Shown: positions 16,872-26,340 of the stretch, piece by piece
How the letters are laid out: each line of letters starts with the position of its first letter
Numbering within the stretch: the stretch's first letter is position 1
IMG/VR virus record: IMGVR_UViG_3300044730_002015
Span: 1 to 64,000 of that record
Length of the DNA stretch: 64,000 bases
DNA from: a virus
Direction: 5' to 3' (one strand)
Position numbers and translations under genes: made by a program
Notes under the pieces: generated by a model
Seen by the model: the letters and a program-made list of their open reading frames with translations, nothing else
Databases searched by the model: none
What the model was told of the DNA's origin: nothing

Positions 16872-19800
16872 TTATCTCATCTCCGGTACAACTTCTAATT
16901 CCACACCTACTAGATCCGGTCTGTTGCGCCCCATCCATCCGGCGGCGAATCTATTGGCGTCGGTCTGGCTGTTGCCTATGCCACCAAATGTATGCACCAC
17001 TTCATTGGTGTTGGCATTGCGTATCTGCCACTGACCAGTGAACTCGCCTTGTGATCGTTGTGCTGCATACTGGGCGATCAATCGGTCTGCTTGTTGATTT
17101 ACATTAGGCTGGGCCTGCACGGGTTGGGCTTCGATGCTAATGACCACTCGGCCCTGTGCCGTCAATGCTGAACGCACCGAGTCCATGGCAGCATCGGCAT
17201 TGGGGGCATCAACACTGAGGCTGTCTCGTCCATAGCCATCGCTGCGTCGCTCGGTCCACTGTACTCGATATCTTTGTTGACCATTGGTACCTTGCAAACG
17301 CTGTTGCAATTGTTCGCTGTCTTTCTTGTCGTCTTTGTGCTGTTGCTGATATTGTTTTACCTCTGCGGCTGAGGCCGGTTCGGCTAGGAAACTGTCGGGA
17401 TCATTGCGGCGGAGTTCGAGCCAGTGTTTGTCTTGCCGTTCAGCTTCGGCCTTGGCCAGTGCAGTATTTTCAGCGGCCACCAGCAGGGTCCGGCCGCTGT
17501 CTGTGTCAGTGATGCGCCAGATGGTGGGACGATCCACGATCTTTTTTGCCACCTGTGCTCTACGGCTCAGCTCGGGTTCAGTTTCGGACTTTTCTCGCGT
17601 GAAGAAAGGGTAACCTTTGCCGCTGTGTCGCACCAAAGCAGTTTCGTTGGCCGATTCTAGACTCCAGTCCTTGATGGTGTCAATGACTTCACCAGTGTCG
17701 GTATTGACGACTTCATATTCTTTGGCATCAGCACGGCTGCGGGGCGGTGCTTCCTTGGCCAGGACTTGACGTGCCCATGACTTCTTGAGTTCTTCGGGTG
17801 TGATCATACCTGCGCTGTATCTAGCAAATAATTCTAGTGCATCTTTAGCACCTTCTGTTTCAACATCGGCTTTGATTTTGGTACCTTTGTCGGACCGGGA
17901 GTACTGGGTTTCACGGTATCCGCTCAAAAGTTTGTACAGTTTCTTGCCATACTCTTGGCGCTCTAGTTCAGGTCTGCTGGCTATGTACATGGCTCTAGCA
18001 AAACGCAGCATGGTATCTTCCAGTGCGCCAATCTCTTCGTCGCCTTTGGCCAGATAATCGCCGCCCGGTGAGCGGAACTCGATGTAGCCATCTTTGATGT
18101 GTGCTGAAGTGTATTTGTCGCGACCCACTCCATCTCGCACCATGTCAGCGGCTAACTCAATGAGATTCTTTTTCATGAGATCCATGGCTGCTGCTGTTTT
18201 TTCTGCGCCGGTCATGGACTGTGCATCCTGCTCACGAACTTGCTGTCTACGGCTGCGCTGCACATCCTGCAGTTTGCTCAGGGCCGAACGTGCGTAACTG
18301 TTGGCACTACGTCCAAAACGTTCCAGCACATACTGATCACCCAGGAACATTATGAGTTTGACATAGTCCACTGCACCACCCTTGAAAGGCACGCTGATGC
18401 CCATGTGTAAACCAGTTGATGAGTTGGTGTAGGCATCGCCGTCGCTGTTGGCCCAGTCTATAACAGTCTGCAGAGATTCCAGCGCCTGCTTGAGTGGCAT
18501 GGGCGGTGATACCACTTCCAGTCCTGTTTCGTCGCTGGGATCGTCGGGATCTAGGCTGCCATCGGGCTCGATGATCCAAAGACCCGGCTTTCTTGACACA
18601 CTGTGATAACCAGTGCTGCCACGCACTTGAGCATCACCGCCCAAGGCTTGGCGTAAACTGTCAGCGATGTCATCCACAGTGCGATCGCCACCGCTGCTTT
18701 CACCGCCACGCCAGTAGGGCCAGTCTAAACCAAACTCACTGCCAACGTCACTCATGTATCGATATTCTTGTTCCAACCAGTCACTTTCGTCGTAGTCGCT
18801 GGATTCGCCGACCGTGTCAAAATAATCATCTCTGGCTTGATCATAACGATCATCTTCGGTATCCACACTGGTTTCCACATCTGCCCGATACAGTTCTCTG
18901 GCCAGCGCTTCAATCTTTTCTCTCTGTTCCTCGGACTCTTCACTGGTGTCTATGCCCAGTTCTTCCGCAGCACGCTCTCTATAGTTGTCCTGCTCGTCGG
19001 GCCACACATTCTCATCATAGTAGTCGCGCACGATCTGATCTGCATTTTGGTTCCAGCCTTCGGCTATCTGTTCGCTACGCCATTCGTAGAAAGATTCCTG
19101 CATTTCTTGCCGCAATCTATTGGCAGACGATCTGCCAACACCGTTGTCGCCACCTTGGAAAAAATCCACTACCTCATCGATGCTGTAGGCACGCTCGTCC
19201 ATGTCATAGTCAGCTTCGTAGTCTTCTTCGTTGTCACCATCGCCGGCATCACGGAATATGAGCTCGGCTTCAAAGCCGGCCTGTATGCCCTCGGCTTCGT
19301 CGGAGTCGGCCCACTTTTTCAGTTCGCCTGGACTCATTTTTACTTCAAACAAATCTTCGCTGTTTTGTGATTCTGTGATGCCACGTGCCCAATCGTCGGG
19401 TGTGACGCCATATTTGGCCACCCACTGATCATGCAACTTTTGAGGTGTGATATCATATCGTCGAGATATGGTTTGCATGATCTTGTCTATGTTGTCATAG
19501 TTGGGATTTTCCAACTGTTTGACACCTTTGGCCAGATCATCCAGATACTTTTCACGCTGATAACTTTCTGCTATGTCTGTGAATATTTTGTCGTGCTGTC
19601 GGCCGTAATCAACCATGACACGTCCGGCCACGGTGTTGGCATCGGCTTCCACTCTAGCCAACTCTTGGCTGTTCATGTCGTGATGTGCCACTCCATCGAT
19701 AAACTGTTTCACGTGCTGCAGTTCATGTGTGTAGGTACGCAATACATCTGCAAGATATCTGTCGCCAACGTACACATATACTTCACTGTCATCGGCTGTG

Positions 19801-21059
19801 TTCTTCCACTGCGTGACACCAAACGTGTTGTGATCCCGGGCCCAGGATCTATCGCTGGTAAAGGTGACTGGTGGTACTTGATCGGGTTTCAGCGCCAGTG
19901 ATCTCAAGATATCGGGTATGGCACGATTGATCTCCGAACTCAAACGGCTGTCCACTCCACGGAATGTGACACGGCCTTCGGTCAATTTACCGTTGGTCCT
20001 GGCTCGGGGAGGTACACCAGCACGAGAGATTTTGAATCCCAACTGTCGAGCTGCCTTCTTTAAACTATCGGGCCGGATGTCTACTGTGAGTGCGTTGCTG
20101 AATCTGGGATCATTTCGTTCTGCTTGGGAAGGAATATAACCCGAAGCTGCTTCCTTCAAAGGCTCGTCTGCAAATCCCCAGCGAAACTCAGTCATGATTT
20201 CCATGCCTGTCACACGCTTGACCAAATCCCAGATTTCTCTCTGCTGGCCTTGCTTGATCAGTTGACCCAGCAACTTTTTCTGCTCGGCAGTGGCTTTTCG
20301 ATAAAATTCGTTCAGTTCCATGATGCCGATGTTGCCAGCATACGCAGCTTCTTCTATGCTGAGTTCATCACTCTTGGCCTGATCACGGGCCTGGATCAAT
20401 TGTCGGATCAGTCCACGATTGCGCAGTAGTTTGAACACTAGATTTTCTGCAGAAAATTCCCCGGCACGGTCCAGACCGGCTTTTCTCATGCGTTTGATTT
20501 TGTCCAGCAGCAGAGACAATTGCTCATATTGGGAATTTTCCACAGCCTGCTCTATGGCATGACCTAACTTTTTATATTTTGCCTGCACTGTGTTGTCGTC
20601 TATGGGCACTCGCTGCCTGCGCGGCATTTTCTGCCATTGGTCACGTGTGAGAGAATAAACACCAGCACTGTGATGCTGATCGGCTGCGCCTTGCACATAC
20701 AATTCCACGTCTGAATCTTTTATTTTTATATTATAGCGATCGTTGTACAGGCTTTTTTTGGCGTCAAACAATTCGCGATACACTTCATCGTTGTCCAATC
20801 GCTTCATGTCAATGATCAGGTGCAGATCAATGTCGGAATAGGGTGTGTAGGTATAACCTGCGTTGCTGCCACTGACAGTGATGTCATCTATCTGTGCGGA
20901 ATTCAATCCAAGATATTCTCTAAAATCGTCGGCTATGCGCAGCAAGGCCTGGCGTACCTCGGGTTTTATTTGATCCCCGTCAAACAATTGGGGATTGAGA
21001 TCTTGATGCAACTGCACAGCATCCTTGAGATTGTACTGTTCTAATTCCGTGATATCCAT
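16872..21059 (-). CDS. Polyvalent protein: nucleotidyltransferase, HExxH peptidase and amidoligase-like domains
   Basis: 1395 residues. (1) About 40-125: nucleotidyltransferase with GSNAGYTYTPYSDIDLHL (G64-S65, D76, D78). (2) About 320-500: zinc metallopeptidase with THELQH (H445, E446, H449) and downstream Glu471. (3) About 590-930: amidoligase-like, starting GFEAEL, interrupted by an acidic insert (about 603-780), then GLEVVSPPMPL and NSSTGLHMGIS. (4) From about 1110: three or four copies of a small beta module (YEVVNTDTGEVIDT; WRITDTDSGRTLLV; WQIRNANTNEVVHT). Chains of different enzyme domains are the hallmark of polyvalent proteins that phages and conjugative elements inject with their DNA. 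A late box lies seven bases from the start. Confidence 0.78.
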   Translation of the reverse strand: MDITELEQYNLKDAVQLHQDLNPQLFDGDQIKPEVRQALLRIADDFREYLGLNSAQIDDITVSGSNAGYTYTPYSDIDLHLIIDMKRLDNDEVYRELFDAKKSLYNDRYNIKIKDSDVELYVQGAADQHHSAGVYSLTRDQWQKMPRRQRVPIDDNTVQAKYKKLGHAIEQAVENSQYEQLSLLLDKIKRMRKAGLDRAGEFSAENLVFKLLRNRGLIRQLIQARDQAKSDELSIEEAAYAGNIGIMELNEFYRKATAEQKKLLGQLIKQGQQREIWDLVKRVTGMEIMTEFRWGFADEPLKEAASGYIPSQAERNDPRFSNALTVDIRPDSLKKAARQLGFKISRAGVPPRARTNGKLTEGRVTFRGVDSRLSSEINRAIPDILRSLALKPDQVPPVTFTSDRSWARDHNTFGVTQWKNTADDSEVYVYVGDRYLADVLRTYTHELQHVKQFIDGVAHHDMNSQELARVEADANTVAGRVMVDYGRQHDKIFTDIAESYQREKYLDDLAKGVKQLENPNYDNIDKIMQTISRRYDITPQKLHDQWVAKYGVTPDDWARGITESQNSEDLFEVKMSPGELKKWADSDEAEGIQAGFEAELIFRDAGDGDNEEDYEADYDMDERAYSIDEVVDFFQGGDNGVGRSSANRLRQEMQESFYEWRSEQIAEGWNQNADQIVRDYYDENVWPDEQDNYRERAAEELGIDTSEESEEQREKIEALARELYRADVETSVDTEDDRYDQARDDYFDTVGESSDYDESDWLEQEYRYMSDVGSEFGLDWPYWRGGESSGGDRTVDDIADSLRQALGGDAQVRGSTGYHSVSRKPGLWIIEPDGSLDPDDPSDETGLEVVSPPMPLKQALESLQTVIDWANSDGDAYTNSSTGLHMGISVPFKGGAVDYVKLIMFLGDQYVLERFGRSANSYARSALSKLQDVQRSRRQQVREQDAQSMTGAEKTAAAMDLMKKNLIELAADMVRDGVGRDKYTSAHIKDGYIEFRSPGGDYLAKGDEEIGALEDTMLRFARAMYIASRPELERQEYGKKLYKLLSGYRETQYSRSDKGTKIKADVETEGAKDALELFARYSAGMITPEELKKSWARQVLAKEAPPRSRADAKEYEVVNTDTGEVIDTIKDWSLESANETALVRHSGKGYPFFTREKSETEPELSRRAQVAKKIVDRPTIWRITDTDSGRTLLVAAENTALAKAEAERQDKHWLELRRNDPDSFLAEPASAAEVKQYQQQHKDDKKDSEQLQQRLQGTNGQQRYRVQWTERRSDGYGRDSLSVDAPNADAAMDSVRSALTAQGRVVISIEAQPVQAQPNVNQQADRLIAQYAAQRSQGEFTGQWQIRNANTNEVVHTFGGIGNSQTDANRFAAGWMGRNRPDLVGVELEVVPEMR

Positions 21060-21066
21060 GATTTAA

Positions 21067-21073
21067 TATTTAG
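21067..21073 (-). promoter_or_regulatory. Late promoter box, 7 nt from start codon of the polyvalent gene
   Basis: CTAAATA, seven bases before the ATG at 21059, in an intergenic gap that also holds a terminator for the upstream gene. Confidence 0.62.
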
Positions 21074-21097
21074 CAGTTTTTTGACTAGGCACGGGCC

Positions 21098-21128
21098 AAA
21101 AAAATAGCGCAGAATTATCTGCGCTATT
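21098..21128 (-). terminator. Rho-independent terminator after the glycosyltransferase gene
   Basis: Perfect 11-bp stem (AATAGCGCAGA at 21103-21113 with TCTGCGCTATT at 21118-21128), loop of four, followed in the minus direction by seven Ts. It separates the glycosyltransferase from the polyvalent gene. Confidence 0.85.
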
Positions 21129-21154
21129 TCCAACCCGGGGGGTTGCCAGCAATA

Positions 21155-22042
21155 TTAGGCAGCAGCGGCCTGTGGTTCCTGCGCTGGTGGAGGGGCTGTC
21201 TGCGGCTGTCCAGCACGTTTGTTCTGTTCCACGATGGCTGACATTTCTTGATAGATGCGATCTTGGCTCATGAAATCAAACACAAATGTTCCGGTATGGC
21301 GCAGTAACACACGCTTGTCTACCCACACTTCACCACCTAGATCACGCCAGTTTTCGCAGAAAGTCCAGTCCTCTGAATAGTAGCGATTTTCACGCACGGC
21401 TGTGTCAAAATATGTTTTCATGTATTGATTTAATTCTGCAGGCAGTCCAATGTCATTGTTGAATGGCTTCACAGCAGGATGGCTGTTCATCTTTTCAAAC
21501 ACGTGGCGCTTGACCAACAAAAATCCTGTGCCAGTTTTTGACACTTCCTGCAGGCCATCCGGTGCTTCTTTGGCTCCGGGGAATCCATTGACCACCCATT
21601 TTACCGGCAGTGTTTTCATGGGATACAGGCCACCTATGACATCTTTGTCGTGATTCAACATGGCCAGGATATGCCAGGGCTCAAAACCAATGTCGGCATC
21701 AATAAACATCAGGTGTGTGGAGTCGGGGGTGTTTAAAAATTTAGCTACCAGGGTGTTGCGAGCACGTGAGATCAATGACTCGTTGGTCATGGTTTCAATG
21801 GTCCAATCCAGGCCCAACTGGCGTGCGGTATTGGCCCATTTGATATAACTCATGAAGTTTTGTTCAAACAATTGACCACCATAGCAGGGCATACAAAAAT
21901 GGATTTTTTGTTTGCGGCAGTAGTCGATGTTGACCTGGATCTGTCCTTGATTCGACGGTGGTGCTGCTGGTGCGGGTGCTGCATTGGCAGCTTCTGTAAG
22001 TGCTGCGGCTAGGGCTGCTTTTTTGCTGGGTTTTTTTGCCAT
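21155..22042 (-). CDS. GT-A glycosyltransferase-like protein
   Basis: 295 residues from ATG 22042, with GAGGACC upstream (a TTG four codons earlier is less likely). Residues 5-40 are a Lys/Ala/Pro-rich linker, and the C-terminus ends in a Pro/Ala/Gln tail. The core has IHFCMPCYGG, a helix with SLISRARNTLVAKFL, and the metal-binding HLMFIDADIGFE (DxD). Later YYSEDWTFCENWRDLGGEVWVD resembles the acceptor part of GT-A enzymes. Sister of the 50999-51658 gene. It probably transfers a sugar to a phage protein, DNA or host glycan; target unknown. Confidence 0.8.
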   Translation of the reverse strand: MAKKPSKKAALAAALTEAANAAPAPAAPPSNQGQIQVNIDYCRKQKIHFCMPCYGGQLFEQNFMSYIKWANTARQLGLDWTIETMTNESLISRARNTLVAKFLNTPDSTHLMFIDADIGFEPWHILAMLNHDKDVIGGLYPMKTLPVKWVVNGFPGAKEAPDGLQEVSKTGTGFLLVKRHVFEKMNSHPAVKPFNNDIGLPAELNQYMKTYFDTAVRENRYYSEDWTFCENWRDLGGEVWVDKRVLLRHTGTFVFDFMSQDRIYQEMSAIVEQNKRAGQPQTAPPPAQEPQAAAA

Positions 22043-22101
22043 GTTGGTCCTCAAAGTAAAGTTGTGCTATTACTTAAGAACTCTACAGCAGTGGCGAAAA
22101 T

Positions 22102-22731
22102 TTATTCGGTGGCTTTGGCGCGGTCGATCACGGCCTGATGATAACCATCAGCCCAGTCTCGATATTCAGCAGAGTCTGGCTGATAAGGATTGATCATTAC
22201 CTGATTGTTTTGATAGCATTTGTATCCTCGGAGATAGCAACGGCTGTCCCTGGGACCTAGATCCAATTTGCTCATGGGCTTGCTGGCAATATTTTCAGCA
22301 AAATTGATCTGATCTTCTAGATCTTTGATATCCCAACCCGTGCGCTGTATGCTCTGCACCAGAGCTGTTTCTATATCGTACACACGGCTCTGCAGTAAAT
22401 CCACAGCATCAATGGCTTCTTCAATGGCTGCCATTACATCAGCGATGCGATCCTGTTGATTTTCCATGGTTTCTGGAGCTAAGGTACGCAGTTGCATTTC
22501 AAAATCATGCAGTTTGTACAAGGCGTCCTTGCTGATTTTTTTCACTGAAGGCAGCAGCCGTTCCATGTATTTCTGTGCCTGTGATAAAGATTCTGCTGTC
22601 TCTGTCTCCACGGCCTCTTGGGTAACAATCTGCTCTAATAATCCAACGAATCGGTTTTTTTGTTCAGTGGTGGCAGAGCCGAGATTATCGCGTATCTGTT
22701 GCACTAGATCGTTGATTTTATTGGAGTCCAT
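22102..22731 (-). CDS. Helical coiled-coil virion-associated protein
   Basis: 209 residues from ATG 22731. Long helices fill about 1-155 (KINDLVQQIRDNLG; LLEQIVTQEAVETETAESLS; ADVMAAIEEAIDAVDLL). The last 60 residues hold SRCYLRGYKCYQNNQ and SAEYRDWADGYHQAV, which look like a small separate domain. The start codon is five bases from a late box. Unknown function, possibly a head or neck component. Confidence 0.72.
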   Translation of the reverse strand: MDSNKINDLVQQIRDNLGSATTEQKNRFVGLLEQIVTQEAVETETAESLSQAQKYMERLLPSVKKISKDALYKLHDFEMQLRTLAPETMENQQDRIADVMAAIEEAIDAVDLLQSRVYDIETALVQSIQRTGWDIKDLEDQINFAENIASKPMSKLDLGPRDSRCYLRGYKCYQNNQVMINPYQPDSAEYRDWADGYHQAVIDRAKATE

Positions 22732-22735
22732 AGGA

Positions 22736-23380
22736 TTATTTATTGTTCGCGCCCATGGCTGCAGCCACGGTTTCAAAGTAATCACGTCCTGCTACTCGGA
22801 GATTGGGATCCACTCCAGTGGCACGGAAAAATCCTTCGCGATCGCCGGCAGCGACCATGGCACGCACATCGGTACTGCGCAGATTGGGATCACCCGCAAT
22901 GCCTTCGGCATCCTGTGCTTCAGGTGTGCCACCGTCGGTGAATGAATCAAAATTGTACACAGCACGCAAGGGTTGGCCTTTGCTGTTGACTTCACGGCCG
23001 TTTGTGGCCATGGGAAAACGCATGGCTTCTTCTCCGGCACCGTACATGACAACAGCATTTTTGTAGCCTTTTTTATTCAAATATTCGGCGGCAAAATCAC
23101 TCATGGGTATGGCAGGATCCATGACAAAATGATCACGATCCTGGGGCAATATTGCTCGCCACCAGGCCAATTTTTCAGAACCTGTCAAAGGATTTTTTTC
23201 AGGATCACTATCGCGAGGACTAATAAACAGATACCAGTCAGCATTCAATTCACCGGCCTTTCTTTTTAGGGCATTGATCAGTCGTTGGTGCCCGGCATTG
23301 GGAGGATTAAATCTACCAAATGCATAGACCACAGTGTCTTTGTTGCCACGTGTGTTTTCAAACAATTCAAATAATAACAT
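22736..23380 (-). CDS. Tagged nucleotidylyltransferase of the HxGH superfamily
   Basis: 214 residues. The first eight (MLLFELFE) fit the shared tag. The body is a Rossmann-like adenylyltransferase: VVYAFGRFNPPNAGHQRLI at 17-35, with Asn28 in place of the first His or Thr of the HxGH motif; then WYLFISPRDSD, VMYGAGEEAM and a late LRSTDVRAMV (family: ISSTxIR). Family members adenylylate NMN or cytidylylate sugar and choline phosphates. The missing first His may alter activity. TAATG overlap with the ligase-like gene upstream suggests a functional pair. Confidence 0.75.
   Translation of the reverse strand: MLLFELFENTRGNKDTVVYAFGRFNPPNAGHQRLINALKRKAGELNADWYLFISPRDSDPEKNPLTGSEKLAWWRAILPQDRDHFVMDPAIPMSDFAAEYLNKKGYKNAVVMYGAGEEAMRFPMATNGREVNSKGQPLRAVYNFDSFTDGGTPEAQDAEGIAGDPNLRSTDVRAMVAAGDREGFFRATGVDPNLRVAGRDYFETVAAAMGANNK
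22737..22744 (-). promoter_or_regulatory. Late promoter box, 5 nt from start codon
   Basis: AATAAATA at the end of the nucleotidyltransferase gene, whose stop codon lies inside it, and five bases before the ATG at 22731. Confidence 0.5.
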
Positions 23381-24546
23381 TATCTAGGTTGCCAATCGCT
23401 GCGTTTGATATATTTAACAAATTGTCCAGGAATGGCATATTGGTAACCACCAGGATCGGGCTGTGCAAATCCTTCGGGATTGTCCTGGCGTATGATGCTG
23501 TGTTGCTGTATGCCTGTGAGCCACTGATCCAGCACTGAATCTTTAATTTTCTGCAGTTGTTCCACAGCACCCAGCGTGGCTGTGAGTCCTGCCTGATCGT
23601 TCAGCATGATGTCGGCTTGTTTGGCACTGAGATTTTTTTCGGCCCAGGCAGGAAATGCCCGAGTTAAATCGGCGAATTTTGTTGCTCGCTGATCACCCAT
23701 GAACTTGTAAATCACTGAACCAGGACTTTTAAGGCCCGGCTTGGGTGACAGATAATCGTCCAACACCGTGCGATTTTTCAATATGCTCTGCTCTAGTGTG
23801 GCCAGTGCCCGATCCATTTCGGGATCTAGCACAGGCACAGTTTCCACATACAGCGGACCCTGTACCACCAGTGCTGGTGTATGATTCATGGCGTCAATCT
23901 GATCTGTGCTGAGTCGTTGTTCTTGGGTGCTGCCCAGTTCGGGGTAGTAGCCGGTGATGGCCACACCAGCAGTGGCATTTTCTATGCGCTCGCCTAGCCT
24001 GCTGTCTTGGCGCACATAGAATCTCGTGACATTGGGTTGGAATGTATATTCACCTCGGGCGGCAATGGCAGGCTTCTCGGGATAGAACAACAATCCACCT
24101 TCCACGAAACCACGGAAATCGTCGGGAGTGGCACGCTCAAATACCGAATACAACTGGCTCATGCCTTGTGCATATTGATTGCGTTGTGCTTGTTGTTCTG
24201 GGGTGTCCGCACGACCTGTGCCGGCAATAAACTTTTTTACTGCTGACGCACTGGACATTTTGGTACTGATGCCATCGGCGGTTTTATCTTTGCCACGCTG
24301 CTGATACATCCAGGCATTTTTGGGAAAGAAATAAAACTGTCCCTCATCGTCCCTGCCCCAGAAAAACACCGGAGATCCATCCCATTTCACTTCCACCTGC
24401 TGATATTCTGTGGGCAGTCTGCGCAGTCGTTCTATGGCATGCAAGGCACCTTGGCTGCCATTGGTATAAACAAGGTCTTCCAAGTGTTGATATTTGCGAC
24501 CTATGTCTGGCATGGCCGCTTCTACAAGGAACTGGCGGCTCAGCAT
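23380..24546 (-). CDS. Tagged KxDG ligase/nucleotidyltransferase-like protein
   Basis: 388 residues from ATG 24546, two bases after the upstream stop. It begins MLSRQFLVEA (shared tag). VEVKWDGSPVFFWGR at 51-65 looks like motif I (KxDG, Lys54) of the covalent nucleotidyltransferase fold of DNA/RNA ligases. GFVEGGLLFYPE at about 147-158 recalls the acidic-Gly motif III/IV, and SVIYKFMG (Lys281) recalls motif V. Phage proteins with KWDG(S/A)P, from memory, are annotated only as a DUF. It could seal nucleic acid breaks after injection or modify protein. No OB-fold is obvious. Confidence 0.65.
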   Translation of the reverse strand: MLSRQFLVEAAMPDIGRKYQHLEDLVYTNGSQGALHAIERLRRLPTEYQQVEVKWDGSPVFFWGRDDEGQFYFFPKNAWMYQQRGKDKTADGISTKMSSASAVKKFIAGTGRADTPEQQAQRNQYAQGMSQLYSVFERATPDDFRGFVEGGLLFYPEKPAIAARGEYTFQPNVTRFYVRQDSRLGERIENATAGVAITGYYPELGSTQEQRLSTDQIDAMNHTPALVVQGPLYVETVPVLDPEMDRALATLEQSILKNRTVLDDYLSPKPGLKSPGSVIYKFMGDQRATKFADLTRAFPAWAEKNLSAKQADIMLNDQAGLTATLGAVEQLQKIKDSVLDQWLTGIQQHSIIRQDNPEGFAQPDPGGYQYAIPGQFVKYIKRSDWQPR

Positions 24547-24548
24547 GA

Positions 24549-26156
24549 TCAGTAACTTATGGTAATCTTGTTGATCACACCGCTGGAGAAATCTTTCACT
24601 CGACAGCGTAGCCAAGTAAAGTTGCCTAGTAGATTCAGCGCTGACACACCTGTATAAGCAGGTATGGGAATGTTGCCACCGGCGATTTCTCTGATTTCAA
24701 TGATGTCATTGGCCTGTGGCGTCCAGTCAAACACCAAGGTGTTGACATAGGTATTGGTGTTGCTGTTGCCAGAACTGGTCAAGATATAACTGCCCAGATT
24801 GGGAAATAATAAATTGGCCACACCACCTTGCCAGGCTGTGTTGCTGTTGGCCACTGCACCAAAATCCAAGGTCATGCGATTGGGATCACCGTTGCTGTCC
24901 ACAGTGATGTTGCGCACCACTGCACCTTGAGCGATGTAGATATTGCTGTTGTATGCGGAACTGTTGCCACCCGTGATGTTCACATTCACGTTGCTGTTCA
25001 GCGGAGGCAGTTGTTCAAAGTCAAGCCTGGGATCAACAAATCTAAATATCAAATTAGCGCCGGTCACAGGACTTTCATCCGCCAGCACAGCAAAACAATG
25101 CAGGGGCGAAGTGTTGGCGTTGCTGCCTGTGCGAGGCAAAGGAATTTGCAGTATGCCATTCACAGATACCAGTACACTTTCACTGGTATAAGTGGCTGAA
25201 TCATTGTTCAACACAAAGGTGTTGCTGAGTCCGTTGGCCACTATGGTCTGGCTGGAAAAGTTGCTGGTAGCGATGGGCTCGTAGAATTCTCTCACTGCCA
25301 CTGTGGCATTGGCCGGCAGTGCATCATTGAACACCAGGGTGCTGCCCACCGTGGTGTATGCTCCGCCTATGGCATTGGAACCTGGAACTTGTATGATACC
25401 GTTCACGCTGACCACCAGTTGATCAGCCGGATACTGTCCGTTGAGTACAAATGATTTTGTGGTTCCCACGCTGTTGCTGTACACGGGCCAGGTCAGTGTG
25501 CCTGAGCTGTTGGGACCTGCGTACCAGTTGCCGGGTGCTGTGGCATACTGTACCACCACATTGGCAGCATCGGGTATGCCCACGATTATGGGTGTGCCAT
25601 CAAAACTGTTGTTGTTGGCATCTGAAGCATTGACCAAAATCTCTGTGCCTATCTGCAGTGCAGAGATAGTGGGACCATAGGTAAATCTCACTTCCGTGCC
25701 TGATTGATAAAACACGTTGCTGATGTTGCTGCCTGCTACTGCGGCATTGGTATAGCCGGAATTGAATATCTGCGACTCTACCATGAGCGCAGGCACATTA
25801 GCAGTTTTTTGTAAAAAGGTGTTCTGTCCAAGACCCGTTACTTCTGCGATCTTGAACCAAGGATAGTTGGTGGCCAAAGGATCCAACAAACTGCTGTCAG
25901 GGTCGGACTCCAAGGTGCCTTCAAATATGAGATTGCCCACAAAATTGGTACAGTAGTAGGCCACTGTTTGTAAGCCGCCCGGGCTACGATAATAACTGGC
26001 TGCTTTCACAGGATCGCCGGCCCAGTTGTTGGCAGTGTTGGCGTTGTAGTTGGGATAACCTGGATTGTAACTGGGGTTGTTGTTAGCGGCCGCAGTGGCA
26101 TTCCAATAGTTACCGTAACTAACCGTTGGGATTAGTATCTGCCCCGATGTGCGCAT
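24549..26156 (-). CDS. Virion structural protein, fibre or baseplate-like
   Basis: 535 residues, poor in Lys and His, rich in Asn, Ser, Thr and Val. It is made of beta-strand modules, twice with the pattern FVLNxxxxxxxxVLVSVNGIIQVP (about 240-265 and 325-345). That repeat is typical of small beta-sandwich fibre or decoration modules in phage tail proteins. The N-terminus is Asn/Tyr-rich (NPSYNPGYPNYNAN). The ATG follows GGAGTAACACC, shared with the stop of the previous small gene. Confidence 0.72.
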   Translation of the reverse strand: MRTSGQILIPTVSYGNYWNATAAANNNPSYNPGYPNYNANTANNWAGDPVKAASYYRSPGGLQTVAYYCTNFVGNLIFEGTLESDPDSSLLDPLATNYPWFKIAEVTGLGQNTFLQKTANVPALMVESQIFNSGYTNAAVAGSNISNVFYQSGTEVRFTYGPTISALQIGTEILVNASDANNNSFDGTPIIVGIPDAANVVVQYATAPGNWYAGPNSSGTLTWPVYSNSVGTTKSFVLNGQYPADQLVVSVNGIIQVPGSNAIGGAYTTVGSTLVFNDALPANATVAVREFYEPIATSNFSSQTIVANGLSNTFVLNNDSATYTSESVLVSVNGILQIPLPRTGSNANTSPLHCFAVLADESPVTGANLIFRFVDPRLDFEQLPPLNSNVNVNITGGNSSAYNSNIYIAQGAVVRNITVDSNGDPNRMTLDFGAVANSNTAWQGGVANLLFPNLGSYILTSSGNSNTNTYVNTLVFDWTPQANDIIEIREIAGGNIPIPAYTGVSALNLLGNFTWLRCRVKDFSSGVINKITISY

Positions 26157-26160
26157 GGTG

Positions 26161-26328
26161 TTACTCCTTGATTACTTCTACGATCACACCGCTGCCCACA
26201 AGCTCTTGCGCCACTGCTTCCAGGCTTGACGTTACATCAGCGCCGGCTATGGCATCAGATTCTGAGGCATCGTCCCTGGTCAGTTTGGACAGCTTGATTA
26301 CAATGATTTCTTCGTATATTTTAGCCAT
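26161..26328 (-). CDS. 55-residue small protein
   Basis: ATG at 26328, five bases from a late box. The protein is acidic with one strand (KIYEEIIVIKLSKL) and one helix (SSLEAVAQELVGSGVIVEV), a ferredoxin-like half. Its GGAG before the stop serves as ribosome-binding site for the following structural gene. Unknown; small tail or baseplate accessory proteins of this size are common. Confidence 0.7.
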   Translation of the reverse strand: MAKIYEEIIVIKLSKLTRDDASESDAIAGADVTSSLEAVAQELVGSGVIVEVIKE

Positions 26329-26333
26329 ACTAC

Positions 26334-26340
26334 TATTTAG
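26334..26340 (-). promoter_or_regulatory. Late promoter box, 5 nt from start codon
   Basis: CTAAATA overlapping the stop codon of the 26337-27041 gene and five bases before the ATG at 26328. Confidence 0.6.

Noticed and set aside
18593-19370. Long plus-strand frames opposite the polyvalent gene
   Set aside because: His/Cys/Arg-rich composition typical of an antisense shadow; the minus frame carries clear enzyme motifs.
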